A stretch of 52,463 nucleotides of DNA from Tyzzerella sp. Lineage in GTDB: Bacteria > Bacillota > Clostridia > Lachnospirales > Lachnospiraceae. Below are positions 31,137 through 40,548 of the stretch, one piece after another. The DNA lies in NCBI GenBank assembly GCA_017472665.1, contig JAFUOS010000010.1, forward strand, positions 1 to 52,463, written 5' to 3'. The position numbers and the translations under genes were made by a program. The notes beneath the pieces were generated by a model. It made no database searches and was not told the origin of the DNA. It saw only the letters and a list, made by a program, of their open reading frames with translations. How positions within the stretch are numbered: the stretch's first letter is position 1; the number at the start of each line of letters is the position of its first letter.

Positions 31137-32497
31137 TATTTTAATTTCACATTCACATAACTTCTCCCAGACACAGTTCGATTAAATACAATCGAACACA
31201 CAATAATAATCGTTCCTATTAAAAATCCTACCCAGTTGAAGCATGCTGTTAAGACAAGCAAAAGCAATCGCATAAATTTAAGCGCATACCCTAGTTCAAA
31301 GTTCGGCTGCGTATAATTTGCCACAGCAACAAATGCCATATAAAGCATTACCTCCGAATTAAACCACCCAGACTGTACCGAAAACTCTCCCATCACAATA
31401 CCTGCAATGACACTGAGCGGTGTGCTGAGCATACTTGGCGTATTCATCGCAGCAAGCCTCAGTCCGTCAATTGCCAGTTCCAATATCAACAGTTGGAAAA
31501 TCAGCGGTATATTTACTGTATCTTTTATTGCAACAAAATCAAACACTTCTGGAAGCCAATTTAAATTCTGCATAAATAGTAAAAACAGCGGAGTCAAAAA
31601 GACAGTCCCTATCGTAATCAGTGCCCTTGCCACTTTCAAATACACATTCGTAATGGTTGGAAAATAATAGTCATTTGCCTCCTCAATGATATCAAAAATG
31701 GAGGTTGGCAATATCATTGCAGATGGCGAATTGTCAACCAAAATCACAATTTTCCCTTCCAGAAGGCATGCCGCTGCAGTATCCGGCCTTTCTGTGAACT
31801 TAAACTTCGGAAATGGATTGAACCATTTGCGTTTAAACAATGCTTCTGCCAGACTCTGTTGATTCATACGAAGTGCCTCACAATCCATGCTTTTTAATTG
31901 TCCCGTAATTTTCTGAAGAAGCTGCGTATCTACCCTGTCAGACATGTAGCAGAGTGTTACGTCTGTTCTGGAGCTTTTCCCCACATCAAACATCTGCATC
32001 ACAAGATGTGGGTCTCGAATTCTTCTTCGAATTAACGCCGTATTAAATACAATCGTCTCTACAAATCCATCTCTAGAGCCTCGAAGCGATTTATCTTTTT
32101 CTGGCTCATCCACACTTCTTGCCGGATATGTCCGGCAGTCAATGGCGATACATGCCTCATACCCTTCCACAAACATACAAGTGACGCCCGATAAAATGTT
32201 TCGGATAATTGCATCAAAATCTGTAATCACATCTACTTCTACATAGGAAACCGCCATCTTTGAAAAGCCGGTTGCCGTGCTTGGCATGTCTTCTTTTTTA
32301 ATCATAAAAAAAGAAGACATGAGTTTCTGCATCGTATCATCCTTCGTAAATCCATCTATAAAATAAAACGTGCATTTTCGTTCTCCAACAATAATGTCCC
32401 TCTGTATCAGGTCAAAGCTATCTTTGACTGGCAACACTGTATTAATATAATTTACATTTTCCTCCAGTGTTTCAAACACCTTTCCATATTCGCTCAT
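31136..32497 (-). CDS. Spore germination protein, GerA/SpoVAF family
   Basis: 453 residues from ATG 32497, 7 bases after CGGAGG. The N-terminal soluble domain contains the hallmark SLRGSRDGFVETI and ALIRRRIRD. Then EGKIVILVDNSPSAMILPTS and about five membrane helices (for example VYLKVARALITIGTVFL and NIPLIFQLLILELAIDGLRL). GerA subunits form germinant-gated channels in the spore inner membrane. It stands alone without B or C subunits; some standalone members are SpoVAF-like, which fits but is not proven. The ribosome binding site can pair in a hairpin. Confidence 0.9.
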   Translation of the reverse strand: MSEYGKVFETLEENVNYINTVLPVKDSFDLIQRDIIVGERKCTFYFIDGFTKDDTMQKLMSSFFMIKKEDMPSTATGFSKMAVSYVEVDVITDFDAIIRNILSGVTCMFVEGYEACIAIDCRTYPARSVDEPEKDKSLRGSRDGFVETIVFNTALIRRRIRDPHLVMQMFDVGKSSRTDVTLCYMSDRVDTQLLQKITGQLKSMDCEALRMNQQSLAEALFKRKWFNPFPKFKFTERPDTAAACLLEGKIVILVDNSPSAMILPTSIFDIIEEANDYYFPTITNVYLKVARALITIGTVFLTPLFLLFMQNLNWLPEVFDFVAIKDTVNIPLIFQLLILELAIDGLRLAAMNTPSMLSTPLSVIAGIVMGEFSVQSGWFNSEVMLYMAFVAVANYTQPNFELGYALKFMRLLLLVLTACFNWVGFLIGTIIIVCSIVFNRTVSGRSYVNVKLK

Positions 32498-32504
32498 AAA
32501 CAAA

Positions 32505-32548
32505 CCTCCGCATGGTATTCTTATCCTTAGAATTACCAAATACGGAGG
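32505..32548 (-). promoter_or_regulatory. Hairpin enclosing the gerA-family ribosome binding site
   Basis: CCTCCG (coding strand, 32548-32543) pairs with the ribosome binding site CGGAGG (32510-32505); inner helices TGGT/ACCA and ATTC/GAAT extend it. It could hide the site until unfolded, or, because TTTGTTT follows, end the dut transcript. Confidence 0.55.
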
Positions 32549-32567
32549 TTTTATGTGAGTTCAATTT

Positions 32568-33002
32568 TTATTTTCCAGTAGATCCAAATCCACCTGCGCC
32601 GCGAACAGTATCACTAAGTTCTGCCACTTCTTCAAATTCTACCGCTAGGAATGGAACCACAACAAGCTGTGCAATTTTTTGCTGTGGCGCTACCTTTCTC
32701 ACCACTTCGCTGTCATTGTGAAGTGCCACACACACTGGTCCTCTGTAGTCTTCATCCACTACTCCAACACAGTTTGCTGGGCGAAGTCCTTCTTTTGCTG
32801 ATAAACCGCTTCGCGCAAATACACCGCCCCAGTATCCTTCTGGGATTTCCATTGCCACACCAGTGTTAATCATATAGGTTTCATGTGGTTTGATTTCAAT
32901 GGTTTCCTGTAAATCTGCAAACAAGTCATACCCTGCTGCGAATGCGCTCCCTCTTTCTGGGAGTTTTGCTGTCTCGCTCAATTTTTTAATATTGATTTTC
33001 AT
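32568..33002 (-). CDS. dut: dUTP diphosphatase
   Basis: 144 residues, typical trimeric dUTPase. Motifs in order: AGYDLFAD (I), ARSGLSAKEG (II), NCVGVVDEDYRGPV (III), the RKVAPQQKIAQLVV segment (IV) and GAGGFGSTGK (V) at the C-terminus. It hydrolyses dUTP to dUMP and pyrophosphate, keeping uracil out of DNA and feeding dTMP synthesis. It lies next to nrdG-nrdD, all serving dNTP supply. Confidence 0.96.
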   Translation of the reverse strand: MKINIKKLSETAKLPERGSAFAAGYDLFADLQETIEIKPHETYMINTGVAMEIPEGYWGGVFARSGLSAKEGLRPANCVGVVDEDYRGPVCVALHNDSEVVRKVAPQQKIAQLVVVPFLAVEFEEVAELSDTVRGAGGFGSTGK

Positions 33003-33023
33003 GCTTCTATACTCCTATGCTAT

Positions 33024-33524
33024 TTATTCGTAATCATCTTCATGAAATACTACCGTCCCTGTTGCCAAAGAAGGCTGCACATCAATCACTCTCTGGTTCG
33101 AACTTCCTACCCAGTGAAGGTTTACATCTTTTTTAGCGACTACAAATTCTCCATCGACCAAAACATCCAAATACTGCATTACCTTCAGGTGTTTTACTTC
33201 TTCCCACATCGAACCTGTATAAAGCCAAATAGACTTATTCGGATATTTTTCGCGAATTTCTTTTGCCAGTTCCGTTACGTCATATGCATTGGCAATATGT
33301 AGCGGATCCCCGCCGCTGAATGTGATTCCGTGGATATAATCTTTTTCTAATTCATCGAAAATTTCCTGTTTTGCAGCCTGGTCAAATTCCAATCCACCGT
33401 TTGGATCCCAAGTGATTGGATTATGACACTCTTTGCAGCAATGATTGCAGCCTGCCACCCACAACACGACACGGAGTCCGTCGCCATTTAGCATATCATC
33501 TTTTGTAATATTGTGATATCGCAT
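33024..33524 (-). CDS. nrdG: Anaerobic ribonucleotide reductase activating protein
   Basis: 166 residues. Radical SAM enzyme: the CxxxCxxC cluster motif is in GCNHCCKECHNPITWD, and the GG-type SAM-binding segment is FSGGDPLH. It cleaves S-adenosylmethionine to install the glycyl radical on NrdD. It starts just after the nrdD stop and is cotranscribed with it. Confidence 0.96.
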   Translation of the reverse strand: MRYHNITKDDMLNGDGLRVVLWVAGCNHCCKECHNPITWDPNGGLEFDQAAKQEIFDELEKDYIHGITFSGGDPLHIANAYDVTELAKEIREKYPNKSIWLYTGSMWEEVKHLKVMQYLDVLVDGEFVVAKKDVNLHWVGSSNQRVIDVQPSLATGTVVFHEDDYE

Positions 33525-33525
33525 G

Positions 33526-35646
33526 TTACATCGATTTCCTTTCTGCTATTTCCGCCATCTTTGCGTCATTTAGACGTGTATCACCTTTTACACGCGAATA
33601 TGACAAATATCCATTCATACGGTCGATTTTGGTCAAGTTTTTACTTCCACATTTTGGGCATACGTCCATAGCCAATTCTTCGTGACCACAGTCATCACAA
33701 TATGCCAATGAAAGATTAACTCCTTCATAAAATCCCATATCCATCGCACGACGCACCAAAGCTTTGATGGCTTCTTTGTTATAATTAATTGGATATTTTA
33801 CATACTGAATTTTTCCGCCATTACTCAGCTCCCAGAATCTTCCTTCCAAATCCTGTTTTTGGATTGGCGTAATATCTTCTGAAACATGACAGTGGAAACT
33901 GTTACTTACATATTCTCTGTCAGATACATTTTCAATAATGCCATATTTTTTACGGAACTGCTTTACTTGAACTCCACACAAATTTTCTGCCGGAGTACCA
34001 TAAATTGCATACAAATGTCCGTCTTCTTCTTTAAACTCAGAAATCTTTTTGTTGATATATTCCAGTACTTCCACCGCAAACTGTCCATCTTCTACCAATG
34101 ATTTTTTATTGTGAAGCTGCTGTAACTCATTCAAGGCTGTAATACCGAATGATGCTGTTGCCGATTTTAATAATGGTTTAATCTTATCATATAATCCCAG
34201 TTTGCCACCGTAAAAACCACCTTCGCAGTAAGCAAGCGGATTGGTTGACGCCTTTAATTCTCCCAAATAATCATACGTACGAATGTGAAGTTGTCTTATT
34301 AATTCCAAGTAATAATCCAGTACTTCATAGAAGTCCTTGCTCTCTTGTTTTGCTTTCGCATAAATCATTGGCAAATGAAGGCTGACAGCACCGATGTTAA
34401 AACGACCCACAAAAACAGGAGTATCGTTTTCATCAGCTGGATTCATGCCGCCCCTTTCATACCAAGGTGAAAGGAATGCACGGCAACCCATTGGGCTGAC
34501 AATCTTTCCATATTGTTTATACATACTTGCAACATATCCTTTTCCAGTCAAGCTTAACCAATCAGGATACATAGTTCTTCTTGAGCACTCAATACCTGCT
34601 TCAAACACATCCTCGCATTCCTTACCCGGTCCATGCAAATTCTCATCATACAAGAACACAATCTTCGGGAACAATACCGGTTTCTTATGTCCTTTCTTGC
34701 CTTGTCCTTTTTGGCGAACCTTCAACATTGTAATGGTTGCTAGTTTTCCGTATTTAGAAGTATTGATACCTGCAGTCACCGTAATAAATGGATAATCTCC
34801 GCGGCTGGAAGAAACGGAATTGAACTTGTATTCCCATCCTTGGAATCCCTGTTCCATCTCTTTTTCCAAATCTGCCCAAGCTACCTCTTCTGCCTTTTCA
34901 TCAGAAAGTCCCAACTCTTTGTACTTCTTTAATAATTTCTTGTGTGATTTCTTAGCGTATGGTTCCAAGATTTCATCCACGCACGGAACGGTAAATCCTC
35001 CATACTGCTGGCTTGCTGCACTAAGCACGATATCTCCGATAACGTCAAATGCAACATCCAATGTCTTTGGTTCGTTGTACCAGAGATTTCCCATTTCAAA
35101 TCCGCCACTGAGTACATTCTTTACATCAAACAGACAACAATTCATCGTATCTCGTCTAGCTGACATATCATGAATATAAATGTATCCTTCACGAATTGCC
35201 TGAATTTCTTCTACAGTTAAGAAAAACTTTTTATATAATTCTTTATTCAACTCATTAAAAATAAGACTTCTCTTGGTAGATACCAAAGCACTATCTGTAT
35301 TGCTGTTTTCTTTATCACCGATGTACATAATCGATTGACTCTTTTTATATACATCATCCAGCATCTGTACGAAGTCTTGCTTATAGTTTCGATAATCACG
35401 ATAGCTTTTTGCAACGATTGGATTTACCTTCTCCAACGCACCTTCTACCACATTGTGCATCTGTGCAATCTGCACTTCCTTTACGCCCATCTTCTGCACT
35501 TCTTCTTCTACAAACTTACATATAAAGTCTAATTCTTCCTGTGTAAACTTTATCAATGCACGATATGCCGATTTATTGACTGCAACAACGATTTTTTGAA
35601 CGTTAAAGTCTTCCTTCGTGCCGTCTTTCTTGACTACTTTAATCAT
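33526..35646 (-). CDS. nrdD: Anaerobic ribonucleoside-triphosphate reductase, class III
   Basis: 706 residues. N-terminal ATP-cone (VVKKDGTKEDFNVQKIVVAV, residues 3-90) for allosteric control; 10-stranded barrel core with the RDTMNCCLFDV catalytic Cys region; C-terminal zinc site CDDCGHEE...CPKCGSK; glycyl radical loop DRMNGYLSYSR with the radical Gly at 679. It reduces ribonucleoside triphosphates to dNTPs under anoxia. It is preceded by a good promoter with two NrdR boxes. Confidence 0.97.
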   Translation of the reverse strand: MIKVVKKDGTKEDFNVQKIVVAVNKSAYRALIKFTQEELDFICKFVEEEVQKMGVKEVQIAQMHNVVEGALEKVNPIVAKSYRDYRNYKQDFVQMLDDVYKKSQSIMYIGDKENSNTDSALVSTKRSLIFNELNKELYKKFFLTVEEIQAIREGYIYIHDMSARRDTMNCCLFDVKNVLSGGFEMGNLWYNEPKTLDVAFDVIGDIVLSAASQQYGGFTVPCVDEILEPYAKKSHKKLLKKYKELGLSDEKAEEVAWADLEKEMEQGFQGWEYKFNSVSSSRGDYPFITVTAGINTSKYGKLATITMLKVRQKGQGKKGHKKPVLFPKIVFLYDENLHGPGKECEDVFEAGIECSRRTMYPDWLSLTGKGYVASMYKQYGKIVSPMGCRAFLSPWYERGGMNPADENDTPVFVGRFNIGAVSLHLPMIYAKAKQESKDFYEVLDYYLELIRQLHIRTYDYLGELKASTNPLAYCEGGFYGGKLGLYDKIKPLLKSATASFGITALNELQQLHNKKSLVEDGQFAVEVLEYINKKISEFKEEDGHLYAIYGTPAENLCGVQVKQFRKKYGIIENVSDREYVSNSFHCHVSEDITPIQKQDLEGRFWELSNGGKIQYVKYPINYNKEAIKALVRRAMDMGFYEGVNLSLAYCDDCGHEELAMDVCPKCGSKNLTKIDRMNGYLSYSRVKGDTRLNDAKMAEIAERKSM

Positions 35647-35674
35647 TTTCTCTTCTCCTTTCGTATTTTTCGAG

Positions 35675-35722
35675 CTTCTATATTTAGTGCCACTCTATAT
35701 TTTCCAACACTATATACAGTAT
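35675..35722 (-). promoter_or_regulatory. Two NrdR boxes upstream of nrdD
   Basis: ATACTGTATATAGTGT (35707-35722) and GCACTAAATATAGAAG (35675-35690) match the palindromic NrdR consensus ACACWATATATWGTGT well and less well. Start-to-start spacing is 32 bp, about three helical turns, as is usual for NrdR pairs. They sit just downstream of the predicted start, so binding of ATP/dATP-loaded NrdR would repress. Confidence 0.8.
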
Positions 35723-35737
35723 TTCCGTGTGACATTA

Positions 35738-35766
35738 ATATTATCATCCTCGCTACATATCGTCAA
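35738..35766 (-). promoter_or_regulatory. nrdDG promoter
   Basis: TTGACG, 17-base spacer, TAATAT on the minus strand, immediately upstream of the NrdR boxes. Confidence 0.8.
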
Positions 35767-35825
35767 CCAAAATACAGCAAAAATAATACACAAAAATTCA
35801 CTTGTTTTCCTCCCGGATTTTTGGT

Positions 35826-35860
35826 TAAAAATTAGGGTAACAAATTTCTTTGCTACCCTA
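35826..35860 (-). terminator. Terminator after metA
   Basis: TAGGGTA pairs with TACCCTA, with an inner CAAA/TTTG stem, followed by ATTTTTAA on the minus strand. Confidence 0.75.
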
Positions 35861-35876
35861 TCTTTCCATTCTATCT

Positions 35877-36794
35877 TTACTCATCATCTTCCAAAATATA
35901 CGGAGTTGCCTGATAGACATAGTAATTAATCCAGTTTGTATAAAAATTATTAGCATGAGATCTCCAAGTCAAGAGCGGCTTGTTCTCACAATTATCATCT
36001 TTGTAATAATTCTTTGGAACATCAATATCCAATCCTTTATTCTTATCTCTCATGTATTCATTATGTAATGTCACTCGATCATATTCTGGATGTCCCATCA
36101 CAAAAATCTGCTTTCCTTCATCGGCCATTGAAAGAAATACACCTGCTTCGTCCGATTCTGCAAGTATCGTCAGACGTTTTTCCTGCTTAATCGATTCTGT
36201 AGGAACCGTCGTATGGCGGGAATGCGGTGCCAAGAATACATCATCAAACCCACGAACCAATGGTGTCTTACGGTTTTGCACACGATGTTCGAACACTCCA
36301 AATAATTTTTTATCCAACTGCACTTTGTCAATCCCGAAATGATAATAAAGTCCAGCCTGTGCACCCCAGCATAAATGTACCGTGGAAGTTACGTGCGTTT
36401 TTGTCCACTCCATAATCTCTTTCAACTCTTCCCAGTAGTCCACTTCTTCAAACAGCATCTGTTCTACTGGTGCACCCGTGATAATAAATCCATCAAATCT
36501 TTGTTTCTTGATTGCTTCAAATGGCAAATAGAATTTATTCAAATGACTTGTCGATGTATTCTTAGACTCATGGCTTGATACATTCACAAAAATCACATCT
36601 ACCTGAAGCGGCGTATTAGATAAAGAACGCAGAATCTGCAATTCCGTATCTTCTTTCAGCGGCATCAGATTCAAAAGCCCCACTTTCAATGGTCTGATAT
36701 CCTGCGACATCGCACGCGATTCATCCATCACAAATATATTCTCTCGTTCTAAGATTTCTTTTACTGGTAAATCATTTTGTACACGAATTGGCAT
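35877..36794 (-). CDS. metA: Homoserine O-acetyltransferase (MetA family)
   Basis: 305 residues. Catalytic Cys C142 in LCWGAQAGLYYHFGI, and the His of the relay is in MGHPEYDRV. At position 111 (GAPVEQ) this protein has Glu, the residue associated with acetyl-CoA rather than succinyl-CoA use (Gly in E. coli). It activates homoserine for methionine synthesis. It follows the AI-2E-family gene by three bases, so the two are cotranscribed; no S-box precedes it directly. Confidence 0.94.
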   Translation of the reverse strand: MPIRVQNDLPVKEILERENIFVMDESRAMSQDIRPLKVGLLNLMPLKEDTELQILRSLSNTPLQVDVIFVNVSSHESKNTSTSHLNKFYLPFEAIKKQRFDGFIITGAPVEQMLFEEVDYWEELKEIMEWTKTHVTSTVHLCWGAQAGLYYHFGIDKVQLDKKLFGVFEHRVQNRKTPLVRGFDDVFLAPHSRHTTVPTESIKQEKRLTILAESDEAGVFLSMADEGKQIFVMGHPEYDRVTLHNEYMRDKNKGLDIDVPKNYYKDDNCENKPLLTWRSHANNFYTNWINYYVYQATPYILEDDE

Positions 36795-36797
36795 TGC

Positions 36798-38120
36798 CTA
36801 TTCTCCTTTCTTTTCTTCTACAATATCTACTTTTCCTGTCGCGTCTTCGTTTTGTACCTCGACGTATTTTCCATTATCATCCACATAATTCACGCCATCA
36901 TAGCTAGATGTGGTCGTTGGCAGTTTCTTTTCCTCTAATCGCTGTGCAACAAACAACTTCGCGATATAATAGATCATCGCAAAAGTCGGCACTCCAATAA
37001 TCATACCGACGATGCCAAACAAACCGCCGCCCAAAAGAATCGCAAATACGACCCAGAATGCAGACAGTCCAGTGGAGTCTCCCAAAATCATTGGACCAAT
37101 AACATTACCATCTAACTGTTGCAAAAGCAAAATAAAGATAATGAAATACACTCCTTTTATCGGATCTGCCAAAAGAATCAAAATCGCACTTGGAATCGCC
37201 CCAATATATGGTCCAAAAAATGGAATCACATTTGTCACACCCACAATCACACTGACCAGCAGGGCATATGGCATTTTCAAGAGGCTGACACCGATGAAAC
37301 AAAGCACACCGATAATTGCAGAATCAATAATCTTTCCAATAATAAACCCACCGAAAATCTCATTGCTTTTTCGTGCAATGTGCAAAGTCAGATTAGCACG
37401 TTTGGCCGGCATCAACGCATAGATGATTTTTCTCCCCTGATTTTGAAATTGTTCCTTACTGAACAGCACATACACCGCTACAATGAGGCCAACCAGGACA
37501 TCAAAAACTCCACTGATTACATTAATCACACCAACTGCTGCACTGGTCATTAATACATTTGTCTGCTTTAACAAATCAGTCTTTGCCCATTCTTCTAAGG
37601 TCTCACTTCCCTGTCTCAAGACATTTTCCAAAAATTTATTGATTGGCTGATCGCCTTCCTGAAGTTTGCTGACATAATCAATAAATTCCTCAATTTGTCC
37701 TGGAAGTGTCTTAAATAAATCTCCGATACTCCTAATCAATTCCGGAATCACCATATTAAACAGTGCCGTCAGTAACGCCGCTGCAACGATGAAGGCAATC
37801 AAAATTCCAGTGCTTCTTCCTATTTTGTGTATCCATTTTTCATTTTTTATAACTTTACCCAGAAGGAGTTTCACATATCTCTCTACCAACTTCACGATCG
37901 GATTTAGCAGGTATGCCACCACAAATCCATAAACAATCGGTCTTACGATACCCAATATTTCCCCGACAAATTCTGAAATGTACTCAAAACGCAGGAATGC
38001 AAAATAACATATAATGCAGGCTCCGATAATCAGAAAAACCGTAATTCCTTTTCGAAAATGTTCTTTTATCTTTGAACTTCCAGTTTCTCCGAAAGTTGGC
38101 TTTTTATCATAATAATTCAT
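36798..38120 (-). CDS. AI-2E family transporter (permease)
   Basis: 440 residues from ATG 38120 (AAAGGAC upstream; a GTG 18 bases earlier is possible). About eight membrane helices in the AI-2E/YdiK/TqsA pattern, with the family segment ANLTLHIARKSNEIFGGFIIGKIIDS and the re-entrant region NVIPFFGPYIGAIPSA. Family members export small solutes or autoinducer-2 or act as Na/H antiporters; the role here is not predictable. The charged C-terminal tail extends past the last helix. Confidence 0.88.
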   Translation of the reverse strand: MNYYDKKPTFGETGSSKIKEHFRKGITVFLIIGACIICYFAFLRFEYISEFVGEILGIVRPIVYGFVVAYLLNPIVKLVERYVKLLLGKVIKNEKWIHKIGRSTGILIAFIVAAALLTALFNMVIPELIRSIGDLFKTLPGQIEEFIDYVSKLQEGDQPINKFLENVLRQGSETLEEWAKTDLLKQTNVLMTSAAVGVINVISGVFDVLVGLIVAVYVLFSKEQFQNQGRKIIYALMPAKRANLTLHIARKSNEIFGGFIIGKIIDSAIIGVLCFIGVSLLKMPYALLVSVIVGVTNVIPFFGPYIGAIPSAILILLADPIKGVYFIIFILLLQQLDGNVIGPMILGDSTGLSAFWVVFAILLGGGLFGIVGMIIGVPTFAMIYYIAKLFVAQRLEEKKLPTTTSSYDGVNYVDDNGKYVEVQNEDATGKVDIVEEKKGE

Positions 38121-38199
38121 TGACGTTTGTCCTTTCACGCATTTCCTCTATTATACATTCCTTCACTTTCCTCCGTCAACCTAATTGCGCCTAAAAAAG

Positions 38200-38232
38200 A
38201 CAAAAAAGAAGATTGCCGTAAATCAGCAATCT
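38200..38232 (-). terminator. Terminator after the DUF1540 gene
   Basis: AGATTGC pairs with GCAATCT (9-base loop) followed on the minus strand by TCTTTTTTG. Confidence 0.75.
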
Positions 38233-38248
38233 CCTTTCTCTTTTTCTG

Positions 38249-38566
38249 TTACATTTCTTTTTCAAAGGATGCACATTCTGTTTCATCCGAACGACATGCG
38301 GCATTTCCGCCGACACTGATTTTACCTGCGTGACATTTGCATGAAGTATTATACTTGCACTCTTTTGCCTGACAGTCTACATTGCTTATTGCAGATGCTT
38401 CCCCTGTAGAGTTGGAATAGGAATCTCCCTTTTTCTCTACAAAACTTGCACAACTAGTATCTTTTGCTGTCTGTGCAGAGCTTCCTGCAACTTCGATTCC
38501 ATCCAAATCGCAATACTCATTTTTATTATGCACGCATGTGTGCACATTACATTTTAATTCTGGCAT
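38249..38566 (-). CDS. DUF1540 protein, two Cys-rich domains
   Basis: 105 residues from ATG 38566 (AGGAGGT upstream). Two tandem DUF1540 units: CNVHTCVHNKNEYCDLDGIEV...TSCASF and CQAKECKYNTSCKCHAGKISV...TECASF, each with about five Cys and the C-x4-C-x2-N spacing. Probably metal binding. Common in Clostridia and often linked to sporulation, but no function is established. Confidence 0.85.
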   Translation of the reverse strand: MPELKCNVHTCVHNKNEYCDLDGIEVAGSSAQTAKDTSCASFVEKKGDSYSNSTGEASAISNVDCQAKECKYNTSCKCHAGKISVGGNAACRSDETECASFEKEM

Positions 38567-38638
38567 GACATACCTCCTGTTTTGCATTTTTTATTGCAAA
38601 CATAGTATGGTACATTTTTCAAAATTTATACTCTCAAA

Positions 38639-39139
38639 TTATCTTCCGCAGCATTTTTTGTATTTTTTACCGCTTCCGCATGGACATGGATCGTTTCTTC
38701 CAACTTTCTTTTCTTTACGGATTGTTCCAGAAGCTTTTTGCTCCTTGTATAACTCTTTTCTCTTTTCTTCCGAGAAAATATTATCCCATTGTGGTAATTC
38801 ATATAACCAGTCAGCTTTTGCTGCAACCATGTTTTTGTAAAGTTTTTCTTTATCAAATGCAAGGCTTACTACTGTATCCTCTTCCATTTCTTCAATTGGA
38901 TTTTCTTCTTTCAAGCTTTCATTGATTCCATCTAAGAATCCTGTCATTGTGAAAACTTCTATTCCATATTTTTCTGCAAGTTCTTTTACAGTTCCTTTTA
39001 CTTCTTCATCTGGGTTTTCTAATAATTGTTCATAAATTCCTTTTTCAATCTCAAAATATGTTCCCCAAAATTTTTGTAATGCTGCTCGATCCATTTCTTG
39101 TGAATAAGCGGCGTCTCTCCATTCTTTTAATAATGCCAT
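38639..39139 (-). CDS. SEC-C motif protein
   Basis: 166 residues from ATG 39139 (AAAGGAG 7 bases upstream). A helical body of about 130 residues ends in [20 protein letters not shown], a complete SEC-C zinc motif as at the SecA C-terminus. Such proteins are usually of unknown role; the motif binds zinc and can contact SecB or ribosomes. It may be cotranscribed with a 38-codon frame upstream. Confidence 0.85.
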
Positions 39140-39174
39140 CTTTCTATCTCCTTTGTATATAAAATACGTTTCAT

Positions 39175-39291
39175 TCATGTATCATAGCATTCTGCTCCAT
39201 TTTGGTCAATAGTTTGCCTCGCTTTTCTTCTATCTAAATATTCCTGTATCGTGAGCACTTCATATGGGGTGTTTTTTCTTTCTTCTTCCAT
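39175..39291 (-). CDS. Possible 38-residue peptide upstream of the SEC-C gene
   Basis: [20 protein letters not shown] and a short tail. It has a GGAGGCGG site 5 bases before the ATG and a stop that overlaps an ATG in frame with the SEC-C gene. Small size leaves it uncertain. Confidence 0.35.
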
Positions 39292-39384
39292 GTTCCGCCT
39301 CCTATCTATGCCAAAATCCCACTGTACTAATCTATGATACAAGGATAATTTTTATGAATTTTAATAGTAATTTTTTGATTTTTC

Positions 39385-39414
39385 TTGACATATCATAAGG
39401 AAAGCGAATACACT
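39385..39414 (+). promoter_or_regulatory. asnA promoter
   Basis: TTGACA, 18-base spacer, TACACT, 29 bases before the ATG. The short leader leaves no room for a T-box. Confidence 0.65.
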
Positions 39415-39443
39415 AATACTAATTGTTAAAGGAGAGATGATTT

Positions 39444-40454
39444 ATGGAACATTTAATAATACCAGATGGCTATCAGTCTCCACTTACAATCAGGGAAACT
39501 GAAGTTGCCATCAAAGAGATTAAAGACCATTTCGAGAGAGCACTTGCAAAATCTTTGCATCTGACACGAGTTTCCGCACCACTGTTTGTAAAGCCAGAAT
39601 CTGGCCTCAATGATAACTTAAATGGTGTAGAAAGACCCGTTGCTTTCGGAATCAAAGAGCAAAACGACAGCGAAGTAGAGATTGTACATTCTCTTGCAAA
39701 ATGGAAACGTTACGCATTAAAACGCTATGGTTTTCATTCTGGCGAAGGACTCTATACAGATATGAATGCCATTCGCCGCGACGAAGATACTGATAATATT
39801 CATTCTATCTACGTAGATCAATGGGATTGGGAAAAAGTAATTTCCAAAGAAGAACGAAACACAGAGACACTGCAGTATACTGTTCGCAAAGTGTACTCTG
39901 CCTTAAAAGAAACAGAAAGCTATATCTCTAGAAGATATAACTACATAGAACCAGTCCTTCCAGATGAGATTACATTTATCACATCACAAGAGTTGGAAAA
40001 TATGTATCCAGACAAATCACCAAAAGAGCGAGAATACATCATTGCCAAAGAAAAAGGCGCTGTATTCATTTCTCAAATCGGAAAATATCTGATTTCCGGA
40101 GAAAAACACGATGGTCGTGCACCTGACTATGATGATTGGGAATTAAATGGTGATATTATTGTTTACTACCCGGTTCTTGATATCGCTTTGGAATTGTCGT
40201 CTATGGGTATCCGTGTAGATGAAGATTCGTTAAAACATCAATTAGACGTGGCTGGCTGCCCAGAACGTGCAGAATTAGATTTCCAAAAAGCTCTTTTAAA
40301 CCATGAGCTTCCATATACGATTGGGGGAGGTCTTGGCCAGTCTCGTATTTGTATGTTCTGTCTGCGCAAGGCGCATATTGGGGAAGTGCAATCTTCTACC
40401 TGGCCGGAACATATTGTAAAAACGGCGACCGAAAACGGAATTCAATTATTATAA
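39444..40454 (+). CDS. asnA: Aspartate-ammonia ligase
   Basis: 336 residues, full length. Ammonia-dependent asparagine synthetase, structurally a class II aminoacyl-tRNA synthetase relative. Recognised by [22 protein letters not shown] near residue 40, AVGxxK-type core ([12 protein letters not shown]), DQWDWEK, and C-terminal [23 protein letters not shown]. It forms asparagine from aspartate, ATP and ammonia. Own promoter; a very long hairpin follows. Confidence 0.97.
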   Translation: MEHLIIPDGYQSPLTIRETEVAIKEIKDHFERALAKSLHLTRVSAPLFVKPESGLNDNLNGVERPVAFGIKEQNDSEVEIVHSLAKWKRYALKRYGFHSGEGLYTDMNAIRRDEDTDNIHSIYVDQWDWEKVISKEERNTETLQYTVRKVYSALKETESYISRRYNYIEPVLPDEITFITSQELENMYPDKSPKEREYIIAKEKGAVFISQIGKYLISGEKHDGRAPDYDDWELNGDIIVYYPVLDIALELSSMGIRVDEDSLKHQLDVAGCPERAELDFQKALLNHELPYTIGGGLGQSRICMFCLRKAHIGEVQSSTWPEHIVKTATENGIQLL

Positions 40455-40458
40455 ACCA

Positions 40459-40545
40459 AAAAGGGACACCCCTAAGCTCAATGGGAGGACGTAGTTAAAT
40501 TGAATTTTACTACGTCCTCCCATTGAGCTTAGGGGTGTCCCTTTT
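40459..40545. terminator. 37-bp perfect inverted repeat between convergent asnA and dac
   Basis: Arms 40459-40495 and 40509-40545 are perfect complements over 37 bp with a 13-base A/T-rich centre. Outer ends are AAAA/TTTT, so it can terminate transcripts from both sides. It is far longer than a normal terminator; a mobile or RNase III-processed element is possible. Confidence 0.85.
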
Positions 40546-40548
40546 CTA

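Noticed and set aside
35647-35870. S-box or T-box controlling metA
   Set aside because: metA lies downstream of the permease gene in the same unit, not behind this region, which holds the nrdD promoter and the metA terminator.
39292-39443. T-box or other riboswitch before asnA
   Set aside because: The predicted promoter leaves only about 25 bases of leader.
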